In this document: positions 15,625-26,244 of the stretch, piece after piece
How positions within the stretch are numbered: position 1 is the stretch's first letter
Layout: every line of letters begins with the position of its first letter
NCBI GenBank assembly: GCA_963720805.1
Contig: CAVRGT010000012.1
Span: 310,001-374,000, forward strand
Source: VRUE01 sp963720805
GTDB lineage: Bacteria > Actinomycetota > Thermoleophilia > Solirubrobacterales > 70-9
DNA: 64,000 bases
Direction: 5' to 3'
Notes under the pieces: model-generated
What the model was told of the DNA's origin: nothing
What the model saw: the letters and a program-made list of their open reading frames with translations, nothing else
Databases searched by the model: none
Position numbers and translations under genes: made by a program

Positions 15625-16578
15625 TCAATCGACCACTCGACTCGGAGCGACGCGATCGAGCTCGGCCAGGTCGGCCTCGCTCGGTTGCCAGGCGAGCGCG
15701 GCGACGTTGGCGGCGATCTGCTCGGGCTTGGTGGCGCCGGCGATCACGGAGGCGACGGCGGGCTGGGCGGCGAGGCCGGCGATCGCGACGTCGAGGATGC
15801 CGACTCCGCGGGCGGCGGCGAAGACTTCCAGGGACTCGACCAGGTCGAACTGCTCGTCGCTGCCGGCCTGCTCGCGTGAGGAGAGGCGGCTGCCCTCGGG
15901 GCCGGACTCGCCGCGGCGGTACTTGCCGGTGAGCAGGCCACTCGCGAGCGGGAAGAAGGGCAGGATCGAGACGCCGAGGCGCTCGCAGGCCGGCGCGACC
16001 TCGGCCTCGATCTCGCGCTCGAGCAGGCTGTACTGGTTCTGCAGGGTGACGAAGCGGGCCCCGCCGCGCTCGCGCGCGATCCGGTCGGCCTCTTCCAGTT
16101 CGGCGGCGCTGAAGTTGGAGCAGCCGATCGCGCCGACGAGGCCCTCGCGCATCAGCTCGTCGAGCGCGCCGAGGGTCTCCTCGATCGGAGTCACCCCGTC
16201 GGGGCGGTGGTACTGGTAGAGGTCGATCTTCTCCACCCGCAGTCGCTTCAGCGAGCCCTCGATCGCCCAGCGGATGTGCTCGCGCGAGCCGCCGGGGGCA
16301 TTGGGAGAACCCTCGCCGCTCGTATCCCAGCCGAACTTGGTCGCCAGCACGTAATCGTCGCGGCGCCCTTCCAGGGCCTCGCCCATCAGGCTCTCGCTCC
16401 CGCCGTTGCCGTAGACGTCCGCGGTGTCGAACAGGGTGATCCCAGCCTCCAGCGCGGCGTTGAGAACCTCCGCAGTGCCGTCGAGGTCGAGCCTTTTGCC
16501 GAAGTTGTTGCAGCCGAGGCCGACCACCGAGACCTCGAGCTCGGAGTCACCGAGGCGGCGTTGCGGCAGCTCGGTCAT
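15625..16578 (-). CDS. Aldo/keto reductase
   Basis: 317-residue NADPH-dependent TIM-barrel oxidoreductase. The catalytic tetrad is readable: aspartate in LFDTADVYGNGGSE (with the tyrosine in VYGNG), lysine in VLATKFGW and histidine in LYQYHRPD. Cofactor-binding residues near the C-terminus (VIAGATKPEQIAANVAA) match the family. ATG 16578. Upstream, two 16-bp direct repeats (ATTGCAATCxxCCTAG at 16603 and 16690) lie in its probable promoter region. Substrate unknown. Confidence 0.9.
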   Translation of the reverse strand: MTELPQRRLGDSELEVSVVGLGCNNFGKRLDLDGTAEVLNAALEAGITLFDTADVYGNGGSESLMGEALEGRRDDYVLATKFGWDTSGEGSPNAPGGSREHIRWAIEGSLKRLRVEKIDLYQYHRPDGVTPIEETLGALDELMREGLVGAIGCSNFSAAELEEADRIARERGGARFVTLQNQYSLLEREIEAEVAPACERLGVSILPFFPLASGLLTGKYRRGESGPEGSRLSSREQAGSDEQFDLVESLEVFAAARGVGILDVAIAGLAAQPAVASVIAGATKPEQIAANVAALAWQPSEADLAELDRVAPSRVVD

Positions 16579-16602
16579 CGCTCTCGCGGAACGTAGTTGG
16601 AC

Positions 16603-16705
16603 ATTGCAATCAGCCTAGCCGCGTCGCGGATGAGACGCTTCTTGTCCCTCCGGCATGGACGGTGCCCGGGCGGGCACCGTCCATGCGAGATTGCAATCGT
16701 CCTAG
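16603..16705 (-). promoter_or_regulatory. Two direct repeats bracketing a hairpin, upstream of the aldo/keto reductase gene
   Basis: ATTGCAATCAGCCTAG (16603-16618) and ATTGCAATCGTCCTAG (16690-16705) match at 14 of 16 positions. Between them CATGGACGGTGCCC (16654-16667) and GGGCACCGTCCATG (16672-16685) form a perfect 14-bp stem with a 4-nt loop, probably the terminator of the collagen-like gene. The direct repeats could be operator sites for the reductase gene. Confidence 0.55.
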
Positions 16706-16709
16706 GCAG

Positions 16710-17513
16710 CTAGCCTGTGACCGCCCAAGTTCCCCAGCCGAGCACTCCGGGACCACCGGTGTCTCCGGCCCAAACCAAGCCACCGTTCTTGGAGGTGGCA
16801 ATTTCCACTTCCCCGTTGCTCGATGGCCTAACTCCAAAGACCACCAGGCCAGATCCGGTGTATTCAGCGGTAAATATGCACAGATAGCCCGGGTCAGCCT
16901 CTGGATTTTCCGGCCCCGGAGGCGGTTCGACACCGTCATCGCAAACCGCAGGCGGTGTGACTTCTTTTTTGACCGCGATGGTATGTGCTTCATCCAGCGG
17001 CGCCGCCAGCGGAACCGCCAGGGAAAGAGGCGAGAATCCTTCGCCCCCGGCATTGGTTTCCAAGAACCACGAACCAGTCTCGGTCGCCCCGCCAGGCAAG
17101 GTACCGTCAGGAGTCCACGGTGAGCCACCTTTCCCGTTGCAGACAAAGGCCGGACTTCCCGACGACGTTACTTCAACACCTCCGGACCCTTCGCATGGTT
17201 CACCAACGGGTTCTTCCGTCGGACCAAAGGACGAACCTTTAGCGCTGATGCCGTCTGTGCCCGGGCCACCCGGTGCACCCGTCGCACCCACGGGGCCTTG
17301 CGGTCCTACCAAGCCCTGCGGCCCGGCTGGACCGGCAGGTCCTCGCTTGCCAGGCTTGCCACGCTTGCCCTGCTTGCTTTGCTTACCGGAAGCAGAGGCA
17401 AGGTCATTGCCAGGCCCAGAGGCAGCATAGGCCCCCCCAAGCATGGCAAAGACAAGGGCAATCACAGATATGATTCCCGGAATTCCAAATCTAGTCCGAA
17501 ACGATGCAAACAT
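16710..17513 (-). CDS. Exported collagen-like (Gly-X-Y) repeat protein
   Basis: 267 residues. The N-terminal hydrophobic segment (IPGIISVIALVFAMLGGAYA) is a signal peptide or anchor. After a lysine-rich linker come Gly-X-Y triplets (GKRGPAGPAGPQG and onward, about residues 50-90). The C-terminal domain has paired cysteines and is rich in glycine and proline, and could be a globular trimerisation head. It should be secreted or surface-bound. GGAGGAG lies 9 nt before the ATG. Downstream of the two giant secreted-protein genes in the same direction, 154 bp after the nearer one, and ends at a strong hairpin. Confidence 0.8.
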   Translation of the reverse strand: MFASFRTRFGIPGIISVIALVFAMLGGAYAASGPGNDLASASGKQSKQGKRGKPGKRGPAGPAGPQGLVGPQGPVGATGAPGGPGTDGISAKGSSFGPTEEPVGEPCEGSGGVEVTSSGSPAFVCNGKGGSPWTPDGTLPGGATETGSWFLETNAGGEGFSPLSLAVPLAAPLDEAHTIAVKKEVTPPAVCDDGVEPPPGPENPEADPGYLCIFTAEYTGSGLVVFGVRPSSNGEVEIATSKNGGLVWAGDTGGPGVLGWGTWAVTG

Positions 17514-17667
17514 TTAAACTGACTCCTCCCGTTTTTGTGGTCCCACATCTAAGGTGACGGCGTCTTCGCCGCCCTACTGCCTCTGCTTCTCTCTTTCTTC
17601 CTACAGGGCGCTCTAAGCGCTGGATGAAGTGTGTGTGCCCGACCGTTTTGAGCCACCATTTTTGCCA

Positions 17668-20600
17668 CTACACTGCGCTTCCTCGCGCAAAGATCGGTGG
17701 AGTTGACCAGGAGGCCCCTTTTCCTCCCGCGAAGCTGAAGATGGCTCTGCTCACGGGGGCGTCGGGAACGAAGTCAAAGCTGTTGCGGATTCCGCCATTG
17801 ATCGAGTCCACCCGACCAGCCACCTCAACCCTGACAGGCAGAGATGGTGGGCCTTCCAGAACCGCCACGAGGTCAGGAAGAGGGTGGCTGGAAGAGCGCA
17901 GATATATCGGCCCGGAAAGGATCTCGTCGAAGAGGGGCGATTTGGCCCGAACCCGCCCGTAGATTGATCCCCGCGGACAGGACCGTGCGGCGAATTGGAT
18001 CCGGGTACAAACCGTCCTGATATGGCCTTGGTCCAGAAACTCCGAATGCGGCAGGGCGACCGAGACGGCGGCCGCGTTTGCGTCGCCCGGCCTCGGTGCA
18101 TACACGGCTCTCAGGCGGGGGTGGCCGCCCCGATGGGTTGATCCCGAGAGGCGGAGAGAGAGTCTTGGGTGGAAGCGCAAAGAGGGGCACTCCGATGCCT
18201 GAAAGCGCTGCCGGAGATCGACCGCCACATCGTCGCCGAGCGAAAACAGGTCACCTCCCGCTCCCATGAGCCGCGCATCGATCTGCTTTACGGCGCAGCT
18301 GGTTGGGTTTAGGACCACCCCTTTGCGATCAAGGTTAATCCGAACATCGCGGATTCGCACCGGGATCCCCTGGTAGATCTGGGGAAAGGGATCAGAAGCG
18401 GCCGAGACTCGTGTGGTTACAGGATTGACGCTGACCGAGGTACGCACGGCAATCACGCCGAGATCAAACGGGCCGACGACCACGGGCGTGATCGCCACGA
18501 TGCTCAAAGGCGCGCCCCTATAGGGACCCGCAAGATAGATCTTTCCAGGCACATAGGTGAGCGGCACCCCAACACCTGCACCCACCTCGGACGTACCTAT
18601 CTCCGAAGACGCCGGGCAGGAAGGGTACGCCAGCTCGAGGGCGCCCTGTCCGGCTCCAGTTCTGGCAATCGCCGCGGCGATTGCGCCATCCGAGCAGCGC
18701 CCCAGGCCAGCCAACTTGCCGGTCAACCCTTCAGCCATGGCCACCGCCAGCTGGCTCAACTCCTGGTCGTCATCAGAACGGGTTACCCGCGCGGTCAGGG
18801 GCGAATAGGACCCAGCCACATTGTTTAGCGTGCCGGCCTGAAACAGCGGGGCAAACGGCCTCTGCGAGAGGTCGCTGACGCAAGGCGATCCGTCGGACTT
18901 TTCCCTCACGTCATACGTGCTTCTGACGCTGCGCGGAGTCGTCGGGTCGTGCCACGAGAACAGCTCAGCCGTGATCGTCTTGGCGCCACAGGTCGACGGC
19001 TCGACGAGGCCGGCGCGGTCGCCGCCCTTCAGGGTGAGTTCCATATCTGAAACTGGGAACTGCGGAAGGTCGTCAAACGTTGTGGTGATCCGCCCCGTAT
19101 GAGAATCAAGGTCAACACGGCCGGGGAGCTTCACCACAATGCCGCGCTCCGGATCTTCGATAACAAAATAGAGTGCAAGAAGCGAAGAGAAGGGGTTTCT
19201 TGCCTGTTCTGCAACGTAGATATGGCCCGTAAGCGGGGCGTTGACAGGGAAGATTGGCGTATGAATAGTCAGCGTTCCGTATTGCGAGCTGGGCGGGCAC
19301 TTGACTGGCGCATTTGTTCCAAGGCCGATCTCAGCCAAAGAGCAGCTCCCCAAGCCCTGAACTGCGGACGGTGAGAGGGTCATTCCGTCGGGCAAGGTCA
19401 CCACCGCCTTCTTGATTGGCGGCGTCGCTATTGCCTTGACGAACTCATTCTGCGCGTAGAGTTCCGCGGCATCGTCCACTTCATCGTTTCGCTGCGGAAC
19501 CGTCAGCTGTACCCTGAGGCCGGTCGGGGCGCCGGCGTGCCGGTCGGTCGGCTGGATCGCTATATCGGGTTCGAAGCGGAATCGCTTATCACCGCATCCG
19601 GTGACATTGAGTGGGGCTTCCCCTGCGACGCTTGGACTGAAGCTCCCCGGAGCACCATAGGAGTCGATGCTTATCTTGGTGGCTCCGTTTTCGAAACCGC
19701 AGTCCATGGGATTGGTGAGAAAGGGTCGGATTGGCGCTGAGCCCCACGATGCCCCGAGCACCGAGCCGTCATCCTGAGCCTTTGCATACCAGCGATATTT
19801 GTCATGAGCGGGATCGCCCGGCACCCCCCACAGCGTCACCTGCGCGCCTCGCGCCTGAACTATGCTGGAGATGTTCGGCGTGATCGACTTAATCGCGTAG
19901 TCGTTCGCGGCATCCGGAATGCCGTAGATGTGGCCCTGGACCAAGCCACCAGCGTTGAATGCAATGTCGGCGGGGTAGCCCTTGGGAGGTTTGAGGTTGT
20001 ATAGCGGTACGCGATTGGCCAACACCCACGAACCTGAGATGGCTACCGCCCCGCCTCCTCCGTAGTTCGAGTTTCCGTCGTTTGAGAAGACGGTGAGGTA
20101 TCCGACCTGGGTATCGACCGGACAGGCGGTACTGTTGTTGAGGGCACCCTTTTCGGCGAAGTCGACCGGGTCGCACTTCGGAATGGCCTCCGGGTTCGCG
20201 ACCATCCCGCGTGGCAAGGTAGCTTCGGCAGTCTTGATCTGGCCAGTAGAGGTGATGTAACGGGTCCCGTCGCCCCCGGTCTGACTATTCACCCCGCTCT
20301 TCGCTGTTAGGTCGAATGCTACCCGCAGCTCAAATGGATGATCGGACGCCTGACGGGTTACAGCATCGCCGGGAAAGGGAGCGCTGAAATTGTCGGCGAG
20401 GAAGCTGCCGGGCACAATGCCGAATGGAGCCGGAGTCGAGCCAAAGGAGATCTGATCTTGATCGGTGCTCAGGCCAAGGGCGCCACCCCCTGACACGGTC
20501 GCGAGATTACTGTCCATGCCAACCGCGTTCTTGGGCACCGAGACATCGATAAAAATCGGGGCAAGGTAGCCATCGGGGAGCGGCGAGAAGTGATTGGACG

Positions 20601-20985
20601 TACTGAGTTTCGGACCTGCCGGGGGGGCCTCGGATGGCACCATCGCCGCCGGCAGGACGCATTTCACTTCTCCAGTGCCAACACCGAGGCAACCTTTGCT
20701 CTGAATCTGCGGGTCGGGCCAATGCACCGCCGTCGCTGTGACATTGCCCGGAAGGTCGTCAGTGACGACCAGGTCTTCGGCTCCGCTGCTTTCGCCGATG
20801 TTTTGCACCCTGATCACCACCTGCCCCTCGGCGGTATCGGTTTTGGTGTCGCCTGGGGCAAGATTGGTTGGCCCCCAAGTCGCATGAACGGCGTAGGCCG
20901 GCCCGCCCGCTGCCCGTGCCCCGGCCGGGCCGAGCGCCGCGGTCAATAGACAGACGGCAAGCAGGGGGAGAATCCGTCGCCTCAT
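17668..20985 (-). CDS. Large secreted protein of unknown function
   Basis: 1105 residues. A signal peptide (RRRILPLLAVCLLTAALG, then ARA) is followed by a DUF11-like segment (VVIRVQNIGESSGAEDLVVT) and long beta-rich regions. A module occurs at least twice with CPxSSxxGT, PLTGxIYVA or GKIYLAGPYRGAPLS, and PxxCxxKxIxAxL (about residues 545-680 and 800-930). Cysteines occur in pairs, as expected outside the cell. No catalytic motif is visible. ATG 20985 overlaps the stop of the upstream giant gene (ATGA), so the two are co-translated and probably act together at the surface. Large exported proteins of this kind are known in Solirubrobacterales. Confidence 0.75.
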   Translation of the reverse strand: MRRRILPLLAVCLLTAALGPAGARAAGGPAYAVHATWGPTNLAPGDTKTDTAEGQVVIRVQNIGESSGAEDLVVTDDLPGNVTATAVHWPDPQIQSKGCLGVGTGEVKCVLPAAMVPSEAPPAGPKLSTSNHFSPLPDGYLAPIFIDVSVPKNAVGMDSNLATVSGGGALGLSTDQDQISFGSTPAPFGIVPGSFLADNFSAPFPGDAVTRQASDHPFELRVAFDLTAKSGVNSQTGGDGTRYITSTGQIKTAEATLPRGMVANPEAIPKCDPVDFAEKGALNNSTACPVDTQVGYLTVFSNDGNSNYGGGGAVAISGSWVLANRVPLYNLKPPKGYPADIAFNAGGLVQGHIYGIPDAANDYAIKSITPNISSIVQARGAQVTLWGVPGDPAHDKYRWYAKAQDDGSVLGASWGSAPIRPFLTNPMDCGFENGATKISIDSYGAPGSFSPSVAGEAPLNVTGCGDKRFRFEPDIAIQPTDRHAGAPTGLRVQLTVPQRNDEVDDAAELYAQNEFVKAIATPPIKKAVVTLPDGMTLSPSAVQGLGSCSLAEIGLGTNAPVKCPPSSQYGTLTIHTPIFPVNAPLTGHIYVAEQARNPFSSLLALYFVIEDPERGIVVKLPGRVDLDSHTGRITTTFDDLPQFPVSDMELTLKGGDRAGLVEPSTCGAKTITAELFSWHDPTTPRSVRSTYDVREKSDGSPCVSDLSQRPFAPLFQAGTLNNVAGSYSPLTARVTRSDDDQELSQLAVAMAEGLTGKLAGLGRCSDGAIAAAIARTGAGQGALELAYPSCPASSEIGTSEVGAGVGVPLTYVPGKIYLAGPYRGAPLSIVAITPVVVGPFDLGVIAVRTSVSVNPVTTRVSAASDPFPQIYQGIPVRIRDVRINLDRKGVVLNPTSCAVKQIDARLMGAGGDLFSLGDDVAVDLRQRFQASECPSLRFHPRLSLRLSGSTHRGGHPRLRAVYAPRPGDANAAAVSVALPHSEFLDQGHIRTVCTRIQFAARSCPRGSIYGRVRAKSPLFDEILSGPIYLRSSSHPLPDLVAVLEGPPSLPVRVEVAGRVDSINGGIRNSFDFVPDAPVSRAIFSFAGGKGASWSTPPIFARGSAV

Positions 20986-23900
20986 CGCTTGTTCCCCTTT
21001 TTGAGGTGATCCGCCCGTCTGTGGTGTTGGCGGCTGGCGTGCTTGCGGGTCTTGCAGCGCCCCTTCCGGCGAACTCTGCCGTGACGGCACGGACTCTTCC
21101 GCCGCCTTTTGAGATTTCCCCTGCCTTCATAAACAGCGCTGCTCGGGGTCGCAGCGGCTGGGGCGGGGAGCAGCGGACCTTGGCATGAATCCCCCTCGCA
21201 GCTTTCCGTGCCGGCGGGTGCTTCGAATCCGCCGCCCACTCTGGCGTCGTACAAGTTCAGGACGCCGTCACGCTCGAAGCCGGTGAGTCGACCTTCTGGC
21301 GGCACAAGACCAAAGAGAATGTTGGAGCCATCCTGGTCAATCGCCCATACCCACGGAGCAGACGCGCCTTCCTGAAAATCAGAGACGCCGTCCGTGAGCA
21401 AATGAAGCAGTCCGGCTCGCCATTCGTAGAGATCGGTGTCTTGGTTTACGTCTTCCTCTACCAGCGCTTCCTTCGTTGGAAATGCAGCGGTAGTGCCATC
21501 ACCAGAGATCCTGACATCTGGAGTAATAGAAAGTCTCGCCACACCAAAACTATGGGTGGTCGTACCACCCGGCCTGCAGGAAACGCATTCCAGGCTTTCT
21601 TCCTCCGCTTCATACCGATACAGCTCTCTGCAGGACCCGACTTCGCCCTGAGCCGGCAAGGCACACTGCGGAACCATCTCGTCGGCGGTCAGCATCGGGC
21701 CGGAGAGATCGCTAAAGAGCAGGTCAGAACCGTCGCCTGATGCCTCCGCGCCTTCCCTGAGCACATCTTCCCCGGTCGTGGTGACGTAGTGCAAGACGCC
21801 GTCCTTGAGGAGGTAGAGATTCAGGCCCCCGGCCTTGCCCGCCTCTGCCGAAAGCTTCGACGTCGAATAGAAGTAGACACCCGACAGATCCGATGAGAGC
21901 AGGACGCTATTCCCGCCCCCGCCGAACGCGGCCACGTGAGCAGAGCCGGCGCTGATCCCGGGGCCCTGCACCGCGCAAGTGAGGCAAAGGGATTCTCCTG
22001 CCGAGCCAGCCGCTTCATCCCATTCGTACAGGTCCACGCTGTCGGCGTCCGCATCATCGGAAGCGAGCGAGGTCCGGGTAACGAAATACGCCCTACGACC
22101 GTCACCCAGCGTGGCGAGGAATTCGGGTGAACCCGGATCGATGAGAGTCGTCTGGCTTAGATGCCGGTTGCGAACATAGAGTTGCCACTCCCCGCCGCAG
22201 CTACCACCACCTGCTTCGCCATCATTTGGCCGGGCGCGGAAAAAGACACGCGAGCCGTCGTCAGTGGCCACCCAGTGATTGCCGGGTTGGGCCACGCCAC
22301 CGCCCGCGAGCCCCTTGAAGCCACCCCCAGTCGCAACATCAAGACCACATTCCGAGGGATCGCCATCCGGCATCACGCTCACTACGTCGCCGCCGACTCC
22401 CGGCGGTCCCACCCGGGCTGAGCCAATGTCTTCCAGCTGTTCGTTTTCAGCGTTCAAGGCAAAGACGTGTTGGCCATCGTTACCAATGTCAACAGCTTCT
22501 TCGGTGCCGGTATTGGGCGCTTCCACCCCGTATGACTTCAACACGTCCTGTTCAGATCCACATACCCTCGCCGCCGTCTCGGGTGCCGGACGCGAGAGCT
22601 TCGTCGGGTATCGGACGGAAAAGAGCGAGCAGCGAAAGTCTGGCGTCGTAGCCAACAGAAGATAGGCAAGTTCCCCTTCACCAAACTGCTGAGCAGCGGG
22701 AGGGGCAATACTTCGCGATTGCCAACCTCCATCGGTGCGGCTCGCCAGAAAGGTTGCTTCGGTTCCGCTCGTCCCTTTGGGAGCACCGGCCAACACTGAC
22801 CAGAGCGCATCTTCGCCATCCGCGGCAAGTGGCGACCTGTTGTAAACATTGATTCCCGGACCGTTGGCGCTAACGTTCTGGTTTCCCTTATCCGGCTCGT
22901 TCACCAGCTCAATCCCACGACACGAGCCGAGGTACCTTGCCGTGTGCTGTGCGGTCCTCTCGCTCTGGTTGCTACAGCTCGGAGGATCTACAGCTTCAAC
23001 TTCTTCTCGGCTACGCGTCGTGAAGGTCTTTTCGTCGCCCAGTGACGAGGCCGGGCCAGCGGCGTTTTCGATCAAGCCGAGCCGGTACCGGTACGTGCTC
23101 GATGGACTCAGGCCATCCAGCCGATCGGCGACCACTACGGGATCCCTGGCATCAACCGCCGAGTCGCGAATCGGCAGGGAGGTCCAGGCCACGCCATCCT
23201 CGCTCCATTCGAAACGGTATTTGAAGCCCGCTTCGCCATTGGGATTTACCCGCGCATTCACTTCCGCGGTGGTGTCAGTGCGCCGCGCGACAAAAGCAGC
23301 GCCTGCTTCGGTTGGAGGAATTGCGTCGGTACTGAACTCCAGGTCTTCGTAGGCTCGACCACCTGGATTGTCAACCACCGCACGCAGGCAATAGAACTGG
23401 GCCGGCTCGAGGCCGGCCAGGTCGGCGGTGAATGGAACAGGTTGGACTTCTTCTGCCGGAACCGTTCCTTCCTCGACCAGGTTGAAGTCATCATCGCCAA
23501 GCGCGTCGCATTCCGACGGCGTTCCGCCGAGGAGTGGCTTGCGTAGGAGCCTCCAGCTCGTTTCCTCTTCCTTCGTATCGACAACACAAAGAAGATGCGC
23601 GGATTGGATGGCAATCGAGGAAACCGCACAGTTGGAGAGTTCCGGAGCAGGCGGCACCAGGGTGACAGCCGTGTCGGCGTTTGAGTAAGAGCTCAATCGA
23701 TTCATGCCGGCTTCGGCGTTGGTGCCGACCAACCGAACCTGATAGGTGGTGTTGGAGCGAAGCTGCTTACCTTTGTAGTGGGAAAGGCTAAGCGAGAGGG
23801 AATGCGGACTCGCATCGCTTGGAGCGACGGTGTCCTCGGATGAGGATTCAGCGTCGGCCCAGGTGGCTCCCGCACCTTCCTTCCATTCAAAGTGGTACGC

Positions 23901-25137
23901 ATTCGAGAGATTCAGTGGATTGATCGTGCAGTTGGCCGTGAGCGAGTGGAGTCCGACAGGCGAGCTCGTCTGACAGCTCACGTCCGGAGCGGTTCCACTG
24001 GTAACTGGGCCAAAGACCTTGACGGCGGCCGATGCTCGATCCGAGACGTACACCCGGTCGCTTGAGGGCTCGTAGGCGATGCCGGAGGCATTGCCGATCA
24101 GATCCAAGCCAAACGGGCTGCCTGCAACGGAGGTTCCAAAGCATTTGGGGAGGCTGCATGGTTCGTGCTCAGCAAAGCTCATTGGGCCGGCGGCAAAGAC
24201 GTGCCCATCGTCTTTGGACTGATCGATTGCGACGCCGGCACGAAAGCCATCACCCGCACTTGAGTCATATTTCCCGTCGACATACCTGTCGAGGCCAGAG
24301 GGAAGTTCCGGGGCCAGCCCTGCATAGATCGCTTTCCCGCTGTGATCGACGGCAAGTCGGCAGGCGCGCTTGGTTCCGTGCGTTAGTTCAATCGAGCCAA
24401 GCGCTTCGGGTGGCGTGTGCGGTGGACTGCCGCCAGGTGGCTCGCTGGCGAACTCGATAATCGTGAAGCGCCACGGTTCTCCTGCGTAGGCATCGCCGAC
24501 AAAGAGGTGCCCGTCGCTATCAACTGCCATCCCGCATTGGTTCAACGGCGGACTAGACGACGGACCACCGGCCAGTGACCATAGATACGAGCCGTCGGCC
24601 GCGAACGCGTGGATGGGAGCGGTTTCCTCCCCGACATAGAAGCGCCCCTGTTCGCCTTCTCCGAGGTTGCCCGAACCTTTCGAGTTGTCTACGGCGACAC
24701 TGGTCAGAAACGAGGTGCTGGTGAAGAATCCTTTGGCGCCAAAGGGGGCCCCCGAGTCAAGCCCGGTTAAGGCAGGACTCACCCGCCGCCGCCCCTTGGG
24801 AAAACGGGACAGCGGTGCCGGCCAGATCAAACCGACAGACGACCCTTTCGTGGTCGAATGACCCGGGACCCAGGTCATCGCCGGCACCATTGAGCACGTA
24901 CAGGAGTCCTTCTTCGTCAATGGCCACGGAGAGGGGCGCTGTGAGTTCCCCCAGCGACGAGGAACTCCCGTCAATGCCGAAGAGAAGAGGCCGCTGATCA
25001 CTTACCGCGACGGCGGCGGCCCTGGAGCACCAGATACCAGACCCCATAAGCAGGATGACCACAAATAGCGCGACGGGAACAGAACGGCTCGGCGCAGGTG
25101 GCGTCGATCTCAAGCTTCCCCTTGGCCCTTGCAACAT
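20982..25137 (-). CDS. Giant secreted beta-propeller/fibronectin-like protein, one frameshift
   Basis: About 1385 residues if one frameshift near 24790 is bridged. The signal peptide (VPVALFVVILLMGSG) and first NHL-like strand (LTAPLSVAIDEEGLLYVLN) are in one frame. The rest, starting around GLDSGAPFGAKGFF, is in another. Then come NHL/propeller repeats (CGMAVDSDGHLFVGD, ASGIAYEPSSDRVYVSDRAS), two or three Fn3-like domains (TTYQVRLVGTNAEAG, STYRYRLGLIENAAG), a WD40/PD40-like propeller (VYFYSTSKLS, DLYEWRAGLLHLLTDG), and a basic tail with CRHGRVRRKGRCKTRK. AGGAG 6 nt before ATG 25137 supports this start. It probably binds wall or matrix material; no enzyme motif is seen. Confidence 0.72.
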
Positions 25138-25209
25138 GAATCGCTCCTCACCTTCCGCCGTACCCATCGGCGTGAATCTCCCCGCGTAGAGCGGTTCCCT
25201 GAGCTCGCC

Positions 25210-25238
25210 AGACTAGTAAAACAGCTAAGTCTTGTCAA
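25210..25238 (-). promoter_or_regulatory. Sigma-70-type promoter for the giant secreted-protein operon
   Basis: On the minus strand: TTGACA at 25238-25233, a 17-bp spacer, and TAGTCT at 25215-25210. It lies about 70 bp upstream of the ATG at 25137 and is embedded in AT-rich DNA. Confidence 0.65.
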
Positions 25239-25282
25239 GGAACGTCTGCGGTCGCAGGGACGGCGTTCTGCCGGCGCCGGCA

Positions 25283-25317
25283 AGCAATGAGGGCCGCGCT
25301 AGGCGACCCTCATTGCT
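25283..25317 (-). terminator. Hairpin terminator downstream of the 25.3-kb secreted-protein gene
   Basis: AGCAATGAGGGCCGC (25283-25297) and GCGACCCTCATTGCT (25303-25317) pair over 15 bp with one wobble and a 5-nt loop, just after the stop at 25331 and before the next promoter. No U-run follows. Confidence 0.65.
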
Positions 25318-25330
25318 CACTAACAATTTA

Positions 25331-25982
25331 CTAAGGCTTATCGACCAGGTACAGAGGGGTGACGTGTTCCCCAGCTTTGGGATCTAATGTCAATAAGTAG
25401 GACGCGTCCCAGAAACCTTCGGTCGCGAAGAGCGAGCAAAGGCCAGGATTGGCCAGAGTTAGTGGGATTTTCGTCGCCACCAGAGTGTCGCCCGCAACTT
25501 TAAGTAATACCGGTTTTGCGGTCGCTTCGAATTTGCATTTCACGCCGAATGGACAGCCTTCGATGAGTGCACCCGGGTTGTTCGCGGCAGAGGTGAACAG
25601 GGCGTGTAATTCGGTTGCGTTGGCTTCGACCCCGTAGTTGAGGTTGACAGCGTGGGCTTTCGTACACGGGCCTTCACAGCTTGTGAATAACAGCTTTGTG
25701 ACCGTGCCCAGGACCGGGAGATTACCGCCTGTTCGAGTGATTTCGCCTAACGTTTCCGATTTACAGGTGAGGAGTTCTTCCCCACCGTTGCCTAACAGTT
25801 TGGCTCCAACGGCTAAGCCTGCAATCTTGGAATTGACCACCGCACGGGCGCCTGTCGGACATTCGTTGAGCTCGCCAGACGTTTTCCTCACACAGGGTGT
25901 CAGCTGAGGCCGCACTGGCGGCAAACGCCATGGCCGCCAAGGCTGTGATGGCGGCGAGGCCAAGCATCTTGATGAGTCTCAC
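25331..25982 (-). CDS. Small secreted protein, frameshifted after the signal peptide
   Basis: The N-terminus (KMLGLAAITALAAMAFAASA, cleavage near SADTLC) is a signal peptide in one frame. The mature part (ELNECPTGARAVVNSKIAGL, LLTCKSETLGEITRTGG, TKLLFTSCEGPC, CPFGVKCKFEAT) continues in another frame from about 25885. Bridging gives about 217 residues with paired cysteines. I do not recognise a named family; the pattern resembles short exported proteins that are abundant in Solirubrobacterales. GTG 25982 was chosen because AAGGAG precedes it by 5 nt. The transcript starts from a promoter near 26111. Confidence 0.6.
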
Positions 25983-26105
25983 TGGATCTCCTTTTTCCGA
26001 CCGGTATTTCACCGGATTGAGTTGCGGTTATTTTTGAACTGCGCTCCCCATGCGCCGGAACAGCCCACGCTAACTGTGCCCTGCCACCGCCGTATGGCCA
26101 GCGCG

Positions 26106-26140
26106 GGGTACCTATACCACGAGGGTACCCAAGTAGTCAA
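26106..26140 (-). promoter_or_regulatory. Promoter with overlapping GGGTACC operator-like inverted repeat
   Basis: On the minus strand TTGACT (26140-26135), an 18-bp spacer and TATAGG (26116-26111). GGGTACC (26106-26112) and GGTACCC (26124-26130) are exact inverted repeats that cover the -10 box and the spacer, as a repressor site would. It drives the small secreted-protein gene ending at 25331. The rest of 26013-26244 shows no gene. Confidence 0.6.
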
Positions 26141-26244
26141 GAGTTGCTTAGTATTGCTAGACTCCCGTTACGAGTAGGCCACTTTGGCTTGGATAGCCGG
26201 CTCCTGGGCACTCTGGTCGCCTAGGTTGGGAGCGATTCAGAACC

